A stretch of 64,000 nucleotides of DNA from Neorhizobium alkalisoli (GTDB taxonomy: Bacteria; Pseudomonadota; Alphaproteobacteria; Rhizobiales; Rhizobiaceae). Below are positions 1 through 10,016 of this stretch, piece after piece (the first letter of the stretch is position 1; each line of letters opens with the position of its first letter). A program made the translations under genes and the position numbers. Location of the stretch: positions 124,001-188,000 of the forward strand of contig NZ_VIWP01000006.1 in assembly GCF_007829835.1 (NCBI RefSeq), written 5' to 3'. The notes beneath the pieces were generated by a model. The model had not been told where the DNA came from, did no database searches, and saw only the letters and a program-made list of their open reading frames with translations.

Positions 1-1094
1 AAAAGGATGAGCGCGCTTCCGCGATCATCGCCGCCGCCTCGCATATGCTCGACGTACTCGGCACTTGGGAAGAAATTGTCGCCGACGCGCAGCCGATCAA
101 CAAGATGATCGTCACCGACAGCCGCACCTCCGATCCGGTCCGCCCGGTTTTTCTGACCTTTGATGGCGCCGTCGAGGAGGGCAAGCCGTTTGCTCATATG
201 GTGCCGAACGTTTCCATGGTGCGCGCCCTGCGCCGCGCGGCGGAAAAGCTCGGTATTCCGATCCGCCACGGGCTTTCCGCCACATCCTTCAACACCGGCA
301 GCACCCGCTGCACCGTGACGCTCTCGGATGGATCGAACATCGAGACTAAACTGCTCGTTGCCTGTGATGGCGTCCGTTCGAAACTGCGCGACATGGCCGG
401 CATCCGCACCGTCAAATGGGATTACGGCCAGTCCGGCATCGTCGCGACCGTTGCCCATGAGCGTGACCATGAAGGTGTCGCGGAAGAACATTTTCTCCCG
501 TCCGGCCCCTTCGCCATTCTGCCTTTGAAGAACAACCGTTCTTCGCTGGTCTGGACCGAGCGGACGGCCGAGGCCGATCGGCTTGTCGCCTCCGACGATC
601 TCGTCTTCGAGGAAGAGCTGCAGCGCCGCTTCGGCCACAAGCTCGGCGAAATCCGCATCGAGGGTGGCCGCCGTGCCTTTCCGCTCGGCCTGACGCTTTC
701 TCGCGCCTTTGTCGCGCCCCGATTCGCGTTGGCCGGTGATGCTGCGCACGGCATCCACCCGATTTCCGGCCAGGGCCTTAATCTCGGTTTCAAAGATGTC
801 GCGGCGCTGGCCGAAACCGTCGTTGAAGCCGACCGCCTAGGCCTCGATATCGGCGCGCTCAACGTGCTGGAGCGCTATCAGTCCTGGCGCCGTTTCGACA
901 CGTTCCGCATGGGCGTGACGACGGATGTGTTGAACCGCCTCTTCTCCAACGACGTGACGCCGATTCGCATCGCCCGCGATTTCGGCCTGGGCATGGTCGA
1001 ACGCCTGCCGAAGCTCAAGAACTTCTTTATCGGTGAGGCTGCAGGCACGACCGGCGAGGGCAATCCAAAACTGTTGGCCGGCCAGCAGATCTGA
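1..1094 (+). CDS. UbiH/UbiF/COQ6-family FAD monooxygenase (5' truncated by window)
   Basis: The frame is open from the first bases of the window, so the true start and the N-terminal Rossmann GxGxxG motif lie upstream. About 363 residues are visible. They carry the family DG motif (DGVRSKLRD) and the second FAD contact, ALAGDAAHGIHPISGQGLN, which are typical of the hydroxylases that modify the ubiquinone ring. The N-terminal fragment DERASAIIAAASHMLDVLG also matches the family. The likely role is a ubiquinone biosynthesis hydroxylase at the inner membrane. Which ring position it attacks (UbiH, UbiF or UbiI type) cannot be settled from this fragment. The next gene is convergent. Confidence 0.88.
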   Translation, partial: KDERASAIIAAASHMLDVLGTWEEIVADAQPINKMIVTDSRTSDPVRPVFLTFDGAVEEGKPFAHMVPNVSMVRALRRAAEKLGIPIRHGLSATSFNTGSTRCTVTLSDGSNIETKLLVACDGVRSKLRDMAGIRTVKWDYGQSGIVATVAHERDHEGVAEEHFLPSGPFAILPLKNNRSSLVWTERTAEADRLVASDDLVFEEELQRRFGHKLGEIRIEGGRRAFPLGLTLSRAFVAPRFALAGDAAHGIHPISGQGLNLGFKDVAALAETVVEADRLGLDIGALNVLERYQSWRRFDTFRMGVTTDVLNRLFSNDVTPIRIARDFGLGMVERLPKLKNFFIGEAAGTTGEGNPKLLAGQQI

Positions 1095-1134
1095 GAAGAG
1101 AATTCACGCATGCGGGCCACAAAACGTGGCTCGC

Positions 1135-1329
1135 TCAGTCCTCGATCTTGCGCGCTTCCGAAATCAGCATGATCGGAATGCCATCGCGGATCGGATAGGC
1201 GAGCCTTGCGCTTTCCGAGATCAGCTCATTGGTATCGCGGCTGAAGGACAGCCGACCCTTGGTCAGCGGGCAGACCAGGAGATCGAGCAGTTTCGGATCC
1301 ACCTTGCTGAGCTTCTCGTCCATCAACAA
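1135..1329 (-). CDS. Trm112-like / UPF0434 small protein
   Basis: A 64-residue protein of the Trm112 (UPF0434, YcaR) family. The visible signature is LLDLLVCPLTKGRLSF followed by the LAYPIRDGIPIML block. In eukaryotes Trm112 is an activator of methyltransferases; the bacterial short form has no firm role. Only the first cysteine of the classical zinc ribbon is present, as in many short bacterial members. Its start is 2 bases after the stop of the Lon-domain gene, so the two are very likely co-transcribed. Confidence 0.85.
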   Translation of the reverse strand: MLMDEKLSKVDPKLLDLLVCPLTKGRLSFSRDTNELISESARLAYPIRDGIPIMLISEARKIED

Positions 1330-1331
1330 CC

Positions 1332-2006
1332 CTATTGCAGCACGGTATCGGTTTCGTTGAGGCCGCGCGCCAGCATGATCTCGGTGATGGCGATCAGCGT
1401 TTCCGCGCGGGTCTTGAGATCGGGTGCTTCAAGCAGCGCCTGCTTTTCCGCCGGGCCGAAGGGCGACATCATCGAGAAGGAATTGACCAGCGTGCGATTG
1501 CCGGCAAGCTCGACGCTTTCCCAATCCGCTTCCAGCTTGTTGGCATCGAGATAGGCGCGGAAGACGCGCAGAAGCTCGCTGCGGTCGACCAGTGCCTCGT
1601 CATCGTCCGACGACAGATCGGTCATGAACGGCGCGGTCTTGAACATGCGGTACGGATGACCGCCGCCGACTTCCTCGATCAGCCGGAACCGGCAGATGCC
1701 GCTCAGCGAGCTGATGTAGCGGCCGTCGCCGGTTTCGGCAAAGGAGGTGATCCGGCCGATGCAGCCGATCGTGGAAAGCGGCGGGCGGGGGTGCCCGGTC
1801 TCTTCCGGCTCGGTCAGGGACGGCTGCACGATGCCGATCAGCCGGTCGCCGGCGAGCGCCGCATCGAACATGGAAAGATAACGCGGCTCGAATATGTTGA
1901 GCGGCAACTGGCCGCCCGGCAGAAGAAGGGCGCCGGTCAGAGGAAAGACCGGAACAGTTTCCGGCAGATCCTCGCGTTTGACATATCGCGCATTTCCTAC
2001 GTGCAT
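1332..2006 (-). CDS. LON peptidase substrate-binding domain protein
   Basis: A 224-residue protein that is essentially one Lon N-terminal (substrate-binding) domain, with the typical VPVFPLTGALLLPGGQLPL and NIFEPRYLSMF motifs near residues 18-45. It has no AAA ATPase or Ser-Lys protease domain, so it is not Lon itself. Stand-alone LON-domain proteins are common in alphaproteobacteria; their function is unknown, possibly as an adaptor. It sits between the thioredoxin gene upstream and the Trm112-like gene 2 bases downstream, all on the same strand. Confidence 0.9.
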   Translation of the reverse strand: MHVGNARYVKREDLPETVPVFPLTGALLLPGGQLPLNIFEPRYLSMFDAALAGDRLIGIVQPSLTEPEETGHPRPPLSTIGCIGRITSFAETGDGRYISSLSGICRFRLIEEVGGGHPYRMFKTAPFMTDLSSDDDEALVDRSELLRVFRAYLDANKLEADWESVELAGNRTLVNSFSMMSPFGPAEKQALLEAPDLKTRAETLIAITEIMLARGLNETDTVLQ

Positions 2007-2144
2007 CGGTCCGATACCTCCCAGACCCCATTTCCAGCCGCCGCATCACATTTGCAGCCGCTTCAGAGGTAATGTGGTGCGGTGGCGGCGGAACGCAAGC
2101 CTCTCCGCCGGCCAACCGATATTCAGCCGGCAAAACGCCGACGA

Positions 2145-3128
2145 TCACGAGAACAGGATCGACGAAAGACGGCGGCGGGCCGAAATCGTCGCCGGGTCCT
2201 TCGGTCCCCAGACATCGAAAAATTCGAGAAGCTGGCGGCGCGCGCCATCGTCCTCGAAAGTCCGGTCCTTGCGCATCAGCGTCAGCAGGTGTTCGGCCGC
2301 CTTGTCGCGGTCGCCCTGCACGTTGAGGATTTTTGCAAGCTTCATGCGGGCCGCATGATCGTCCGGATTGGCGGCAAGCGCCTGTTCCAGCGCGACGGGA
2401 TCGCCAAGCTTGCGGGCTTCCTCGATCTGCTCGATCTTCTTGGAGACCGCCTGCACGGCCGGATCAGCGGCAAGCTCCGGCGGCAGCGAGGCCAGCATCT
2501 GGCCGGCACGTGCCGTATCGCCCATGGCAAGCAGGCATTCGATCATGCCGGCGGCAGCCTTGGCATTTTCCGGATCGGCCTGCAGCACGGCGCCGTAAAG
2601 CTGGGCCGCACCCTGGATATCGCCTTCTGCAAGCATGGTTGCTGCATCACCGAGTGCTGCCTCGATCTCGGCTGCCTGATCGGCACCGGCCGGACCTGCA
2701 ACCTTGTCGATGAACTCGCGCACCTGGCTTTCCGGAACGGCACCCATGAAACCGTCGACCGGGCGCCCATCGGCAAAGGCGATGACGGCCGGGATCGACT
2801 GGATGCCGAGCTGGCCGGCGATCGACGGATGATCGTCGATATTCATCTTCACCAGCCTGACGCGGCCCTGGGCCTCGTTGACGACCTTTTCGATGACGGG
2901 CGTCAGCTGCTTGCAGGGGCCACACCAGGGCGCCCAGAAATCGACGAGAACCGGCTGGTTGCGCGATGCCTCGATCACGTCCTTGGCGAAGGTGGCAGTG
3001 GTCGTGTCGGAAACGTAGCCGCCGGCGGAGGCGGGCGCTGCGGCAGCGGCAGGTGCCGCGCCGTAATGCGCCGTTGCGTTGACCTGGCCGCCATAGGAGC
3101 CGCCATAGGGGTTGTCTGTGCCGCTCAT
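2145..3128 (-). CDS. Thioredoxin with C-terminal helical repeat domain (CnoX/YbbN-like)
   Basis: A 327-residue protein. Residues 1-40 are a Gly/Ala-rich low-complexity leader. Residues 41-145 form a thioredoxin fold with the active site WCGPC (Cys69 and Cys72). The remainder is helical, TPR-like, rich in Ala. This architecture matches CnoX (YbbN), the chaperedoxin that protects substrates and passes them to GroEL or DnaK. Unlike E. coli CnoX, both catalytic cysteines are kept, so it may also be redox-active. It heads the minus-strand group with the Lon-domain and Trm112-like genes. Confidence 0.88.
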   Translation of the reverse strand: MSGTDNPYGGSYGGQVNATAHYGAAPAAAAAPASAGGYVSDTTTATFAKDVIEASRNQPVLVDFWAPWCGPCKQLTPVIEKVVNEAQGRVRLVKMNIDDHPSIAGQLGIQSIPAVIAFADGRPVDGFMGAVPESQVREFIDKVAGPAGADQAAEIEAALGDAATMLAEGDIQGAAQLYGAVLQADPENAKAAAGMIECLLAMGDTARAGQMLASLPPELAADPAVQAVSKKIEQIEEARKLGDPVALEQALAANPDDHAARMKLAKILNVQGDRDKAAEHLLTLMRKDRTFEDDGARRQLLEFFDVWGPKDPATISARRRLSSILFS

Positions 3129-3186
3129 GATGTTCTCCCGGAAAACCGATCTAATCTAATGAAATCTAGGGCTAGAAGATCGTATG

Positions 3187-3696
3187 TCAGCCCGTCACTT
3201 TCAAGACAAGCGGGGTGTGACCCGTCGCCTCCATAAATCGGATCAGGTCATTGCTGCTGATCGATGTCGTCGCATCATTGGAGAGCGGGTGGCCATTGAT
3301 GATCTCCTCGCGCATCAGTTCCTCGTCGAGCACGAAGGTGACATTGCCGCCGGTATCGTTGATGGCGCCGAACACCGTGACCGAGCCCGGCACGACGCCG
3401 AGATATTCCAGCATCTTTTCCGGGCTGCCGAAGGAGACGCGGCTCGAGGCGCCGATCACCTTGTGGATCGTCTTCAGATCGACCGTGGCATGTTCCTCGA
3501 CTGTGACGACGAAGAACTGGTCCTTCTTGTCCTTCACGAACAGGTTCTTCGTATGGCCGCCGGGGATCTCGTCGCGCAGGCTTGCCGATTCGGCAACGGT
3601 GAAGACCGGCGCATGCTCTTTCGTCTTGTGCGGGATATTAAGGCTGTCGAGGAGGGCGAACAGGTCTTTTGCAGTTTTCGGCGCGGTCTCGGTCAT
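3187..3696 (-). CDS. Ala-tRNA(Pro)/prolyl-tRNA editing deacylase (YbaK/ProXp family)
   Basis: A 169-residue stand-alone editing domain related to the insertion domain of prolyl-tRNA synthetase. It hydrolyses mis-charged tRNA(Pro) in trans. The family motif GGHTKNLFVKDKK, with its conserved lysine, is visible in the first half, and a GSVTVFGAINDTGGNVTFVLD core follows. The ATG at 3696 is preferred; an upstream TTG at 3717 would add seven residues. Length agrees with bacterial ProXp-ala proteins. The gene stands alone, with the tRNA-Gly gene upstream on the other strand. Confidence 0.85.
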   Translation of the reverse strand: MTETAPKTAKDLFALLDSLNIPHKTKEHAPVFTVAESASLRDEIPGGHTKNLFVKDKKDQFFVVTVEEHATVDLKTIHKVIGASSRVSFGSPEKMLEYLGVVPGSVTVFGAINDTGGNVTFVLDEELMREEIINGHPLSNDATTSISSNDLIRFMEATGHTPLVLKVTG

Positions 3697-3974
3697 CGTC
3701 TGAATGCTCTGTTTCAAGATTGTGGCGGGACTATAGACAGAATGTTCCAGCCGTCCAAGGTGACGGAGCGACCGGCCGCCATCATTGCCGCGACATTGCG
3801 CATCGCCAAAAAGCCCGGCGCGTAAGGCCTTTCCACAGCGTCGAAATTTTTCTCACAAACTTCGTCATTTCCCTGTTGCATTTGAAAAAAGTCTGGGCCA
3901 TATAGCGCCCACCGCAGCAGACAAGCAGCGGCGCCAAGGTCCAGCTTCACTACCCCGGACCGAGGAATTGATGA

Positions 3975-4049
3975 GCGGGTGTAGCTCAGGGGTAGAGCAC
4001 AACCTTGCCAAGGTTGGGGTCGAGGGTTCGAATCCCTTCGCCCGCTCCA
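3975..4049 (+). tRNA. tRNA-Gly (anticodon GCC)
   Basis: A 75-base cloverleaf. The acceptor arm GCGGGTG pairs with CGCCCGC (one G-T), the D-arm contains AGCTCAGGGGTAGAGC, the anticodon loop is TTGCCAA with anticodon GCC, and the T-arm GAGGGTTCGAATCCC is intact. The CCA end is encoded. There is no intron. Confidence 0.97.
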
Positions 4050-4080
4050 AATTCTCCCAAAGAGAAATTCAAGACGATAC

Positions 4081-4104
4081 AAAGCAGCCTAGGGCTGCTT
4101 TTGT
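4081..4104 (+). terminator. Rho-independent terminator after tRNA-Gly
   Basis: A hairpin AGCAGCC-TAG-GGCTGCT followed by TTTTG, 32 bases after the tRNA end. It fits the 3' end of the tRNA transcript. Confidence 0.75.
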
Positions 4105-4120
4105 CGTTTCCGGGCTTTCG

Positions 4121-4152
4121 AAAAAAAACGCCACCGGCAAAACCGATGGCGC
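4121..4152 (-). terminator. Rho-independent terminator of galM
   Basis: On the minus strand the sequence forms CGCCATCGG-ttttg-CCGGTGGCG followed by eight T residues. It lies 34 bases past the galM stop codon. Confidence 0.85.
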
Positions 4153-4185
4153 TGCGAATCATCTCACGTTTGCGACCTTCCGGCC

Positions 4186-5208
4186 TCAGCTCTTCGAAAA
4201 TACGTAATCCGTTTCCTGACGCAGCACTTCGCCGGGGCGCAGAATCGCATTCGGGAAGCCGGTGTGGTTGATTGCGTCCGGCCAGATCTGGGTTTCGAGG
4301 CAGAAACCGGCATAGGGGCCGTAACGGCGGCCGTCATGGCCCGGTACGGGGACGTCGAGCTTGACGCCGGCATAGAATTGCACGCCGGGTTCGGTCGTGC
4401 GCACTTCCAGCGAGACGCCGGAATAGAGGCTGCGTACGAGGACGACGGAGCGCTTTTCCGTCCGCTCGGTGGAGAGGCAATAATTGTGGTCGAAGGGCAC
4501 CTGCTGGCCATCGGCGCCAGTGCGCTTTACCGGCCCCATGTCGCGCAGGTCGAAAGGCGTGCCGGCAACTGCCATCAGCGCGCCGGTCGGCACCAGCCGG
4601 TCGTCGACGGCCGTCAGGTGGTCGGCGGCGATCATCAGGTCATGGCCAAAGATGTCGGCATGGCCGTCGAGGTTGAAATAGGAATGCTGGCAGACATTGG
4701 CGATGGTCGGCTGGTCGGCCACGGTTTCGTAGGCGACGGAAAGCACGCCTTCCGGCTTCAGCTGATAGGTCATCTTCACGGTGCAATTGCCGGCATAACC
4801 AGCGCGACCATCCGGATCGGTGACGGTCATGACGACCTTGTCGTCCGCGACCTCGAGGATCGTCCAGTTCTGGCGGCCGAGACCGTCCGAGCCGCCATGC
4901 AGATGGGTGATACCGCGTTCGTTCAGCTCAAGCTGAAAATCCTTGCCGTCCAGCGAGAAAAGGCCGTCGCCGATACGGTTGGCGCAGCGTCCCGGCGTCG
5001 CGCCGAAATAGGGGGAATGGGCCGGATAATCGTCAAAATTCTCGAAACCGAGCACGAGCGGCGGTTCATGGCCTTCAAGCCGCAGGTCCTGAATGACGGA
5101 ACCCCAGGTGATGATTTTCGCCGTCAGCCCGCCACCGGTGATGGTGACGCGATGGACGGTCTCGCCCTTGTCCGTGGTGCCGAAAATCTCGAAATCCTGG
5201 CCTGCCAT
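4186..5208 (-). CDS. galM: Aldose 1-epimerase (galactose mutarotase)
   Basis: A 340-residue GalM-family enzyme that interconverts alpha and beta anomers of aldoses. Visible family features are the substrate-binding NRIG segment, the catalytic-histidine motif NVCQHSYFNLDG, and the catalytic-glutamate motif GFCLETQIWPDA near the C terminus. The frame stays open far upstream, but the ATG at 5208 is chosen because it follows a strong GGAGGAG site and gives the normal family length. The terminator 34 bases downstream suggests a single-gene unit. Confidence 0.93.
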   Translation of the reverse strand: MAGQDFEIFGTTDKGETVHRVTITGGGLTAKIITWGSVIQDLRLEGHEPPLVLGFENFDDYPAHSPYFGATPGRCANRIGDGLFSLDGKDFQLELNERGITHLHGGSDGLGRQNWTILEVADDKVVMTVTDPDGRAGYAGNCTVKMTYQLKPEGVLSVAYETVADQPTIANVCQHSYFNLDGHADIFGHDLMIAADHLTAVDDRLVPTGALMAVAGTPFDLRDMGPVKRTGADGQQVPFDHNYCLSTERTEKRSVVLVRSLYSGVSLEVRTTEPGVQFYAGVKLDVPVPGHDGRRYGPYAGFCLETQIWPDAINHTGFPNAILRPGEVLRQETDYVFSKS

Positions 5209-5794
5209 GCGTATCTCCTCCACGCCCTTCGCGTTTTTCGGCAAACTGCTTGATTCCCGGGATTGCTGCAATGACAACGGGCCGGAATGGCAACGGGCGG
5301 CGTTGTCATCCTTAACGTTTTGCCCATCGGGGTCGATCAGGCAGAGTCGTCCCTTGGCGATCTTGGGCCTTTCAGTTTCGGCCGGGACACGTCGGGTGCC
5401 TCGAATTGAAATTTTATATGTGACACGCGCCGTGTCCCGTTCGGTGGTTTTTCCGCGCAACTCCGGTCCGTCTGCGGCGATCCAAGCCCCAATCGGGACA
5501 AGCCCAACCGGAACCAGCTATCGCATGTGTGCGACACACGCACGTCCCTCCTTGTTCAGGCGAGAGGCAGACCATTTTCTGCGCAGCCTCCGGCTTTGCG
5601 CCTGCATCACAGCGCTTAACCGGATCACCGGCCCCACCTCGCCGGCGATGCGTGCCGGTGTAGCCGAAGCGGGACGGGAGTGATTTTAGGGGCGGTGGGA
5701 AGTAGGTGAAGGTGAAATCGTGCAAGATGTTGATTTTGCTCGATCTGGTGTTTTGAACTTCCCCATATTCGCCCACCTCTGTGTGTGTGCGTCA
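5209..5794. other. Gene-free region upstream of galM
   Basis: No convincing coding frame was seen over about 585 bases; the open frames lack family motifs and sensible ribosome sites. One short inverted repeat is present, GACACG-cgc-CGTGTC at 5422-5436, about 215 bases upstream of the galM start, which could be an operator. The region ends at a palindromic repeat element. Confidence 0.5.
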
Positions 5795-5954
5795 GCCCCT
5801 CACCCTAGCCCTCTCCCCGCTTGCGGGGAGAGGGGACGTGCCCCAAGCGAGGTGGTGGGCAGGTTATTGTCGCGCTTTAAATAAGGAGCGAGCGGGGGCG
5901 GCATACCCTTCTCCCCGCGAGCGGGGAGAAGGTGGCGGTAGCCGGATGAGGGGC
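5795..5954. repeat. Rhizobial palindromic mosaic repeat (copy 1, CCCCTCACCCTA family)
   Basis: Two strong palindromes, CTCTCCCCGC-tt-GCGGGGAGAG at 5811-5832 and CTTCTCCCCGC-ga-GCGGGGAGAAG at about 5909-5932, are separated by about 75 bases. The unit is bounded by CCCCTCACCCTA on the left and GGATGAGGGGC on the right. The same boundaries and palindromes recur at 43228-43394. This structure (two large palindromes in an intergenic element) is that of the RIME/RPE-type elements described in rhizobia. Confidence 0.8.
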
Positions 5955-5971
5955 GGCTGGGCGTAGGGCCC

Positions 5972-6892
5972 TCACTCCGTCCCGATCTTGTCCATATCGT
6001 ACGGCGTCGTCTGATAGATCTCGTTGATCCAGTTGCCGAACAACAGATGCGCGTGGCTGCGCCAGCGGTTTTGCGGCGGCAGGGTGTCGTCATTGTGCGG
6101 AAAATAATCGTGCGGCATCTTGATCGGGATGCCAGCCTTCACATCGCGGAAATATTCGTCCGACAGGGACGTGGAATCATATTCCACATGGTTGAACATA
6201 TAGAGCCGCTTGCCCTTTTTCTCATGCACGAGGCAAAGGCCCATTTCGTCGGATTCCATCAGGATTTCCAGGTCGTCATGCTTCTGCACATCGGCGCGGC
6301 GCACCTCGGTCCAGCGCGAGACCGGCACCTGGAAATCGTCGGAAAAGCCGTTGAGATAAACGGAGGACGGCGCAAGGTTGCGGTGACGATAGACGCCAAA
6401 CGCTTTCTCCTTCAACGCGTGTTTCGGCACGTCGTGGAAATGGTAGATGGCGGCCATCGCGCCCCAGCAGACATTCATCGTCGAATGGACATTGGTTTCC
6501 GTCCAGTCGAGGATCTTCTGCATCTCGTCCCAATAGGTGACGTCTTCGTACGCGATCGTCTCCACCGGTGCGCCGGTGATGATGAAGCCGTCGAACTTGC
6601 GATCCTTCACCTCGTCCCAGGTCTCGTAGAAGGACAGGAGATGTTCTTCCGACGTGTTCTTAGCCTTGTGGTTGCCGATACGGACCAGCGAGAACTCGAC
6701 CTGCAGCGGCGAGGCGCCGACGAGGCGCGCCATCTGCACCTCGGTCTTGATCTTGTTCGGCATGAGATTGAGCAGCCCGATCTGCAGCGGACGAATGTCC
6801 TGCCGCACCGCATTGGTCTCGGTCATCACCCGCACGCCCTCGGAAACGAGCGTGTTGAAGGCGGGAAGCGTATCGGGAATCTTGATCGGCAT
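5972..6892 (-). CDS. metA: Homoserine O-acetyltransferase (MetA family)
   Basis: A 306-residue MetA protein, the first committed step of methionine synthesis. The catalytic triad is in the canonical positions: acyl-accepting Cys142 (NVCWGAMAA), His235 and Glu237 (FNHVEYD). Residue 111, the known acyl-CoA selector, is Glu (TGAPVE), which in this family indicates acetyl-CoA rather than succinyl-CoA. The start at 6892 gives the typical N-terminus MPIKIPDTLPA; longer frames upstream would run into the riboswitch. Expression is controlled by the SAM-II riboswitch at 6981-7035. Confidence 0.95.
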   Translation of the reverse strand: MPIKIPDTLPAFNTLVSEGVRVMTETNAVRQDIRPLQIGLLNLMPNKIKTEVQMARLVGASPLQVEFSLVRIGNHKAKNTSEEHLLSFYETWDEVKDRKFDGFIITGAPVETIAYEDVTYWDEMQKILDWTETNVHSTMNVCWGAMAAIYHFHDVPKHALKEKAFGVYRHRNLAPSSVYLNGFSDDFQVPVSRWTEVRRADVQKHDDLEILMESDEMGLCLVHEKKGKRLYMFNHVEYDSTSLSDEYFRDVKAGIPIKMPHDYFPHNDDTLPPQNRWRSHAHLLFGNWINEIYQTTPYDMDKIGTE

Positions 6893-6980
6893 GTCTTTAA
6901 CCCACAAACGAAAATCGGCATCGACAGAAAAGTCGCGACCGGTCCGTGGGATGATGATCTGGAAAGATATCGTCTCGCGG

Positions 6981-7035
6981 CCCTTTAGCGACTTTTTTAA
7001 CGTGGCTGCAAGCCGGCCGGCCAAATCACCACGAA
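6981..7035 (-). promoter_or_regulatory. SAM-II riboswitch upstream of metA
   Basis: The minus strand reads CGTGGTGATTTGGCCGG and continues through GCTTGCAGCCACG, TTAAAAAAGTCGCTAAAGGG. P1 is CGTGG (7029-7033) with CCACG (7001-7005). The loop GTGATTT and the conserved 3' CTAAAGGG match the SAM-II pseudoknot consensus. SAM-II aptamers are known mainly from alphaproteobacterial metA, metC and metX leaders and repress expression when S-adenosylmethionine is bound. About 90 bases separate it from the metA start. Confidence 0.92.
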
Positions 7036-7047
7036 TTCTCGGGATCT

Positions 7048-7076
7048 CAGATAATCCTTGCCAGGCTAAACGTCAA
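7048..7076 (-). promoter_or_regulatory. Sigma-70 type promoter of metA
   Basis: On the minus strand a -35 TTGACG (7076-7071), a 17-base spacer and a -10 TATCTG (7053-7048) lie just upstream of the SAM-II aptamer. The expected start near 7041 puts the riboswitch at the very 5' end of the leader. Confidence 0.7.
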
Positions 7077-7124
7077 TGGGAGCAAGATTTGCTCGTGGGG
7101 GGCTTGGGCATATGGAGCAAAGAC

Positions 7125-7255
7125 CCTCTCTGGCCTGCCGGCCATCTCCCCCACAAGGGGGGAGAAGATTTGCAGCGCCCGATCGCTCAATAATTGAGCG
7201 CCGACGCGGTGGCCTGGTTAAGCCCTCCCCCTTGTGGGGAGGGTGGGGAGGGGAC
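7125..7255. repeat. Palindromic repeat element (copy of CTGCCGG-CATCTCCCCC family)
   Basis: Contains three palindromes: TCTCCCCC-acaa-GGGGGGAGA, CGCTCAAT-a-ATTGAGCG, and CCTCCCC-cttgt-GGGGAGG. The left part CTGCCGGCCATCTCCCCC resembles sequence inside ftsY at 63390-63423. It fills the gap between the metA promoter and the thiamine pyrophosphokinase gene. Confidence 0.7.
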
Positions 7256-7342
7256 TTTTTTGCATATGATATAGCCCTGTATTCACCAGCCACCCGGCAT
7301 ATCCGGACATAACCGGCTTTCCCTTTTCCCGCGCTTTACGCT

Positions 7343-8005
7343 ATGGGCATGCGGATGAACCAGGCGACCTTCACAATCCTGCTCGGCGGCAATCTTGTCG
7401 TGACCGACCGTCTTCGGGCGCAGCTTGAAGGCTGCCGCTTTATTGCGGCCGATAGCGGCATGCGCCATGCGCAAGTTCTGGATGTCGTTCCCGAACTCTG
7501 GGTCGGTGATTTCGATTCCACCGATGCGGCGCTGGCCGCCCGTTTCCCTGAGGTCGAACGCAAGGATTTTCCGCCCGCAAAAAACGAGACGGATGGCGAA
7601 ATTGCTACGGCCGAGGCGATCGGGCGCGGCGCAACGCGGCTGATCTTCGTCGGCGCGCTCGGCGGCGAGCGCAGCGACCACGCGCTTCAGCACCTTCTTT
7701 ACGCGATCAGCCTTGCCGAGCGCGGTTTCGATATCCTGCTGACCTCGGGCGAGGAAGAGGCGGTTCCGCTGCTGAAGGGCGAGAAGACACTCGACCTGCC
7801 AAAACGTTCGCTCTTTTCCATTCTCGGCTTTTCACCCCTCGAAGGCCTCGACATTCTGGGCGCACGATATCCGTTGAAGGACTTTTCCTTGCCTTTCGGT
7901 TCGTCCCGCACCGTTTCAAACGTTGCGGAAGGGCCTGTCACCTTCCATCTAAGAGAAGGCAGGGCGATGATCCTTGCCCGCCCCCACGATTTTTCCGGAG
8001 CATAA
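7343..8005 (+). CDS. thiN: Thiamine pyrophosphokinase
   Basis: A 220-residue thiamine diphosphokinase that converts thiamine to thiamine diphosphate with ATP. Visible motifs are the substrate-binding AADSGMRHA segment, the metal-binding GDFDST motif and KNETDGEIA in the N-terminal half. The beta-rich C-terminal thiamine-binding domain follows (SILGFSPLEGLDILG to GPVTFHL). It ends 6 bases before the ABC-F gene, so the two are probably co-transcribed. The thiamine uptake operon thiBPQ lies 2.7 kb downstream. Confidence 0.92.
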   Translation: MGMRMNQATFTILLGGNLVVTDRLRAQLEGCRFIAADSGMRHAQVLDVVPELWVGDFDSTDAALAARFPEVERKDFPPAKNETDGEIATAEAIGRGATRLIFVGALGGERSDHALQHLLYAISLAERGFDILLTSGEEEAVPLLKGEKTLDLPKRSLFSILGFSPLEGLDILGARYPLKDFSLPFGSSRTVSNVAEGPVTFHLREGRAMILARPHDFSGA

Positions 8006-8011
8006 GGCCAG

Positions 8012-9835
<1,824 letters not shown>

Positions 9836-9892
9836 ATTAACTACTTGTTAGGCATAACGAATAGTTATCAACAACAATAATTGTCGCGCAGC

Positions 9893-9917
9893 GGAACAAA
9901 CCTGCCCGGTCCACGTT
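9893..9917 (+). promoter_or_regulatory. Sigma-EcfG (general stress) promoter
   Basis: GGAAC at 9893-9897, a 16-base spacer, and CGTT at 9914-9917 match the alphaproteobacterial EcfG/RpoE2 consensus exactly. It lies about 100 bases upstream of the response-regulator start. Confidence 0.8.
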
Positions 9918-10016
9918 CGATCTCGGTAACAACCAGCCGTGCCGGCCTTTCAGGCGGTACGGCGCCATGGGAACCGACTTGAACAAAGTGGAACCGAGTG
10001 CGTATGGGGATGTCCA

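Noticed and set aside
3714..4207. Open frames overlapping the tRNA-Gly on both strands
   Set aside because: Part of the translation is the tRNA itself; such antisense-tRNA ORFs are well-known false predictions.
6893..7024. An upstream start for metA inside the SAM-II aptamer
   Set aside because: It would translate the riboswitch; the family N-terminus begins at 6892.
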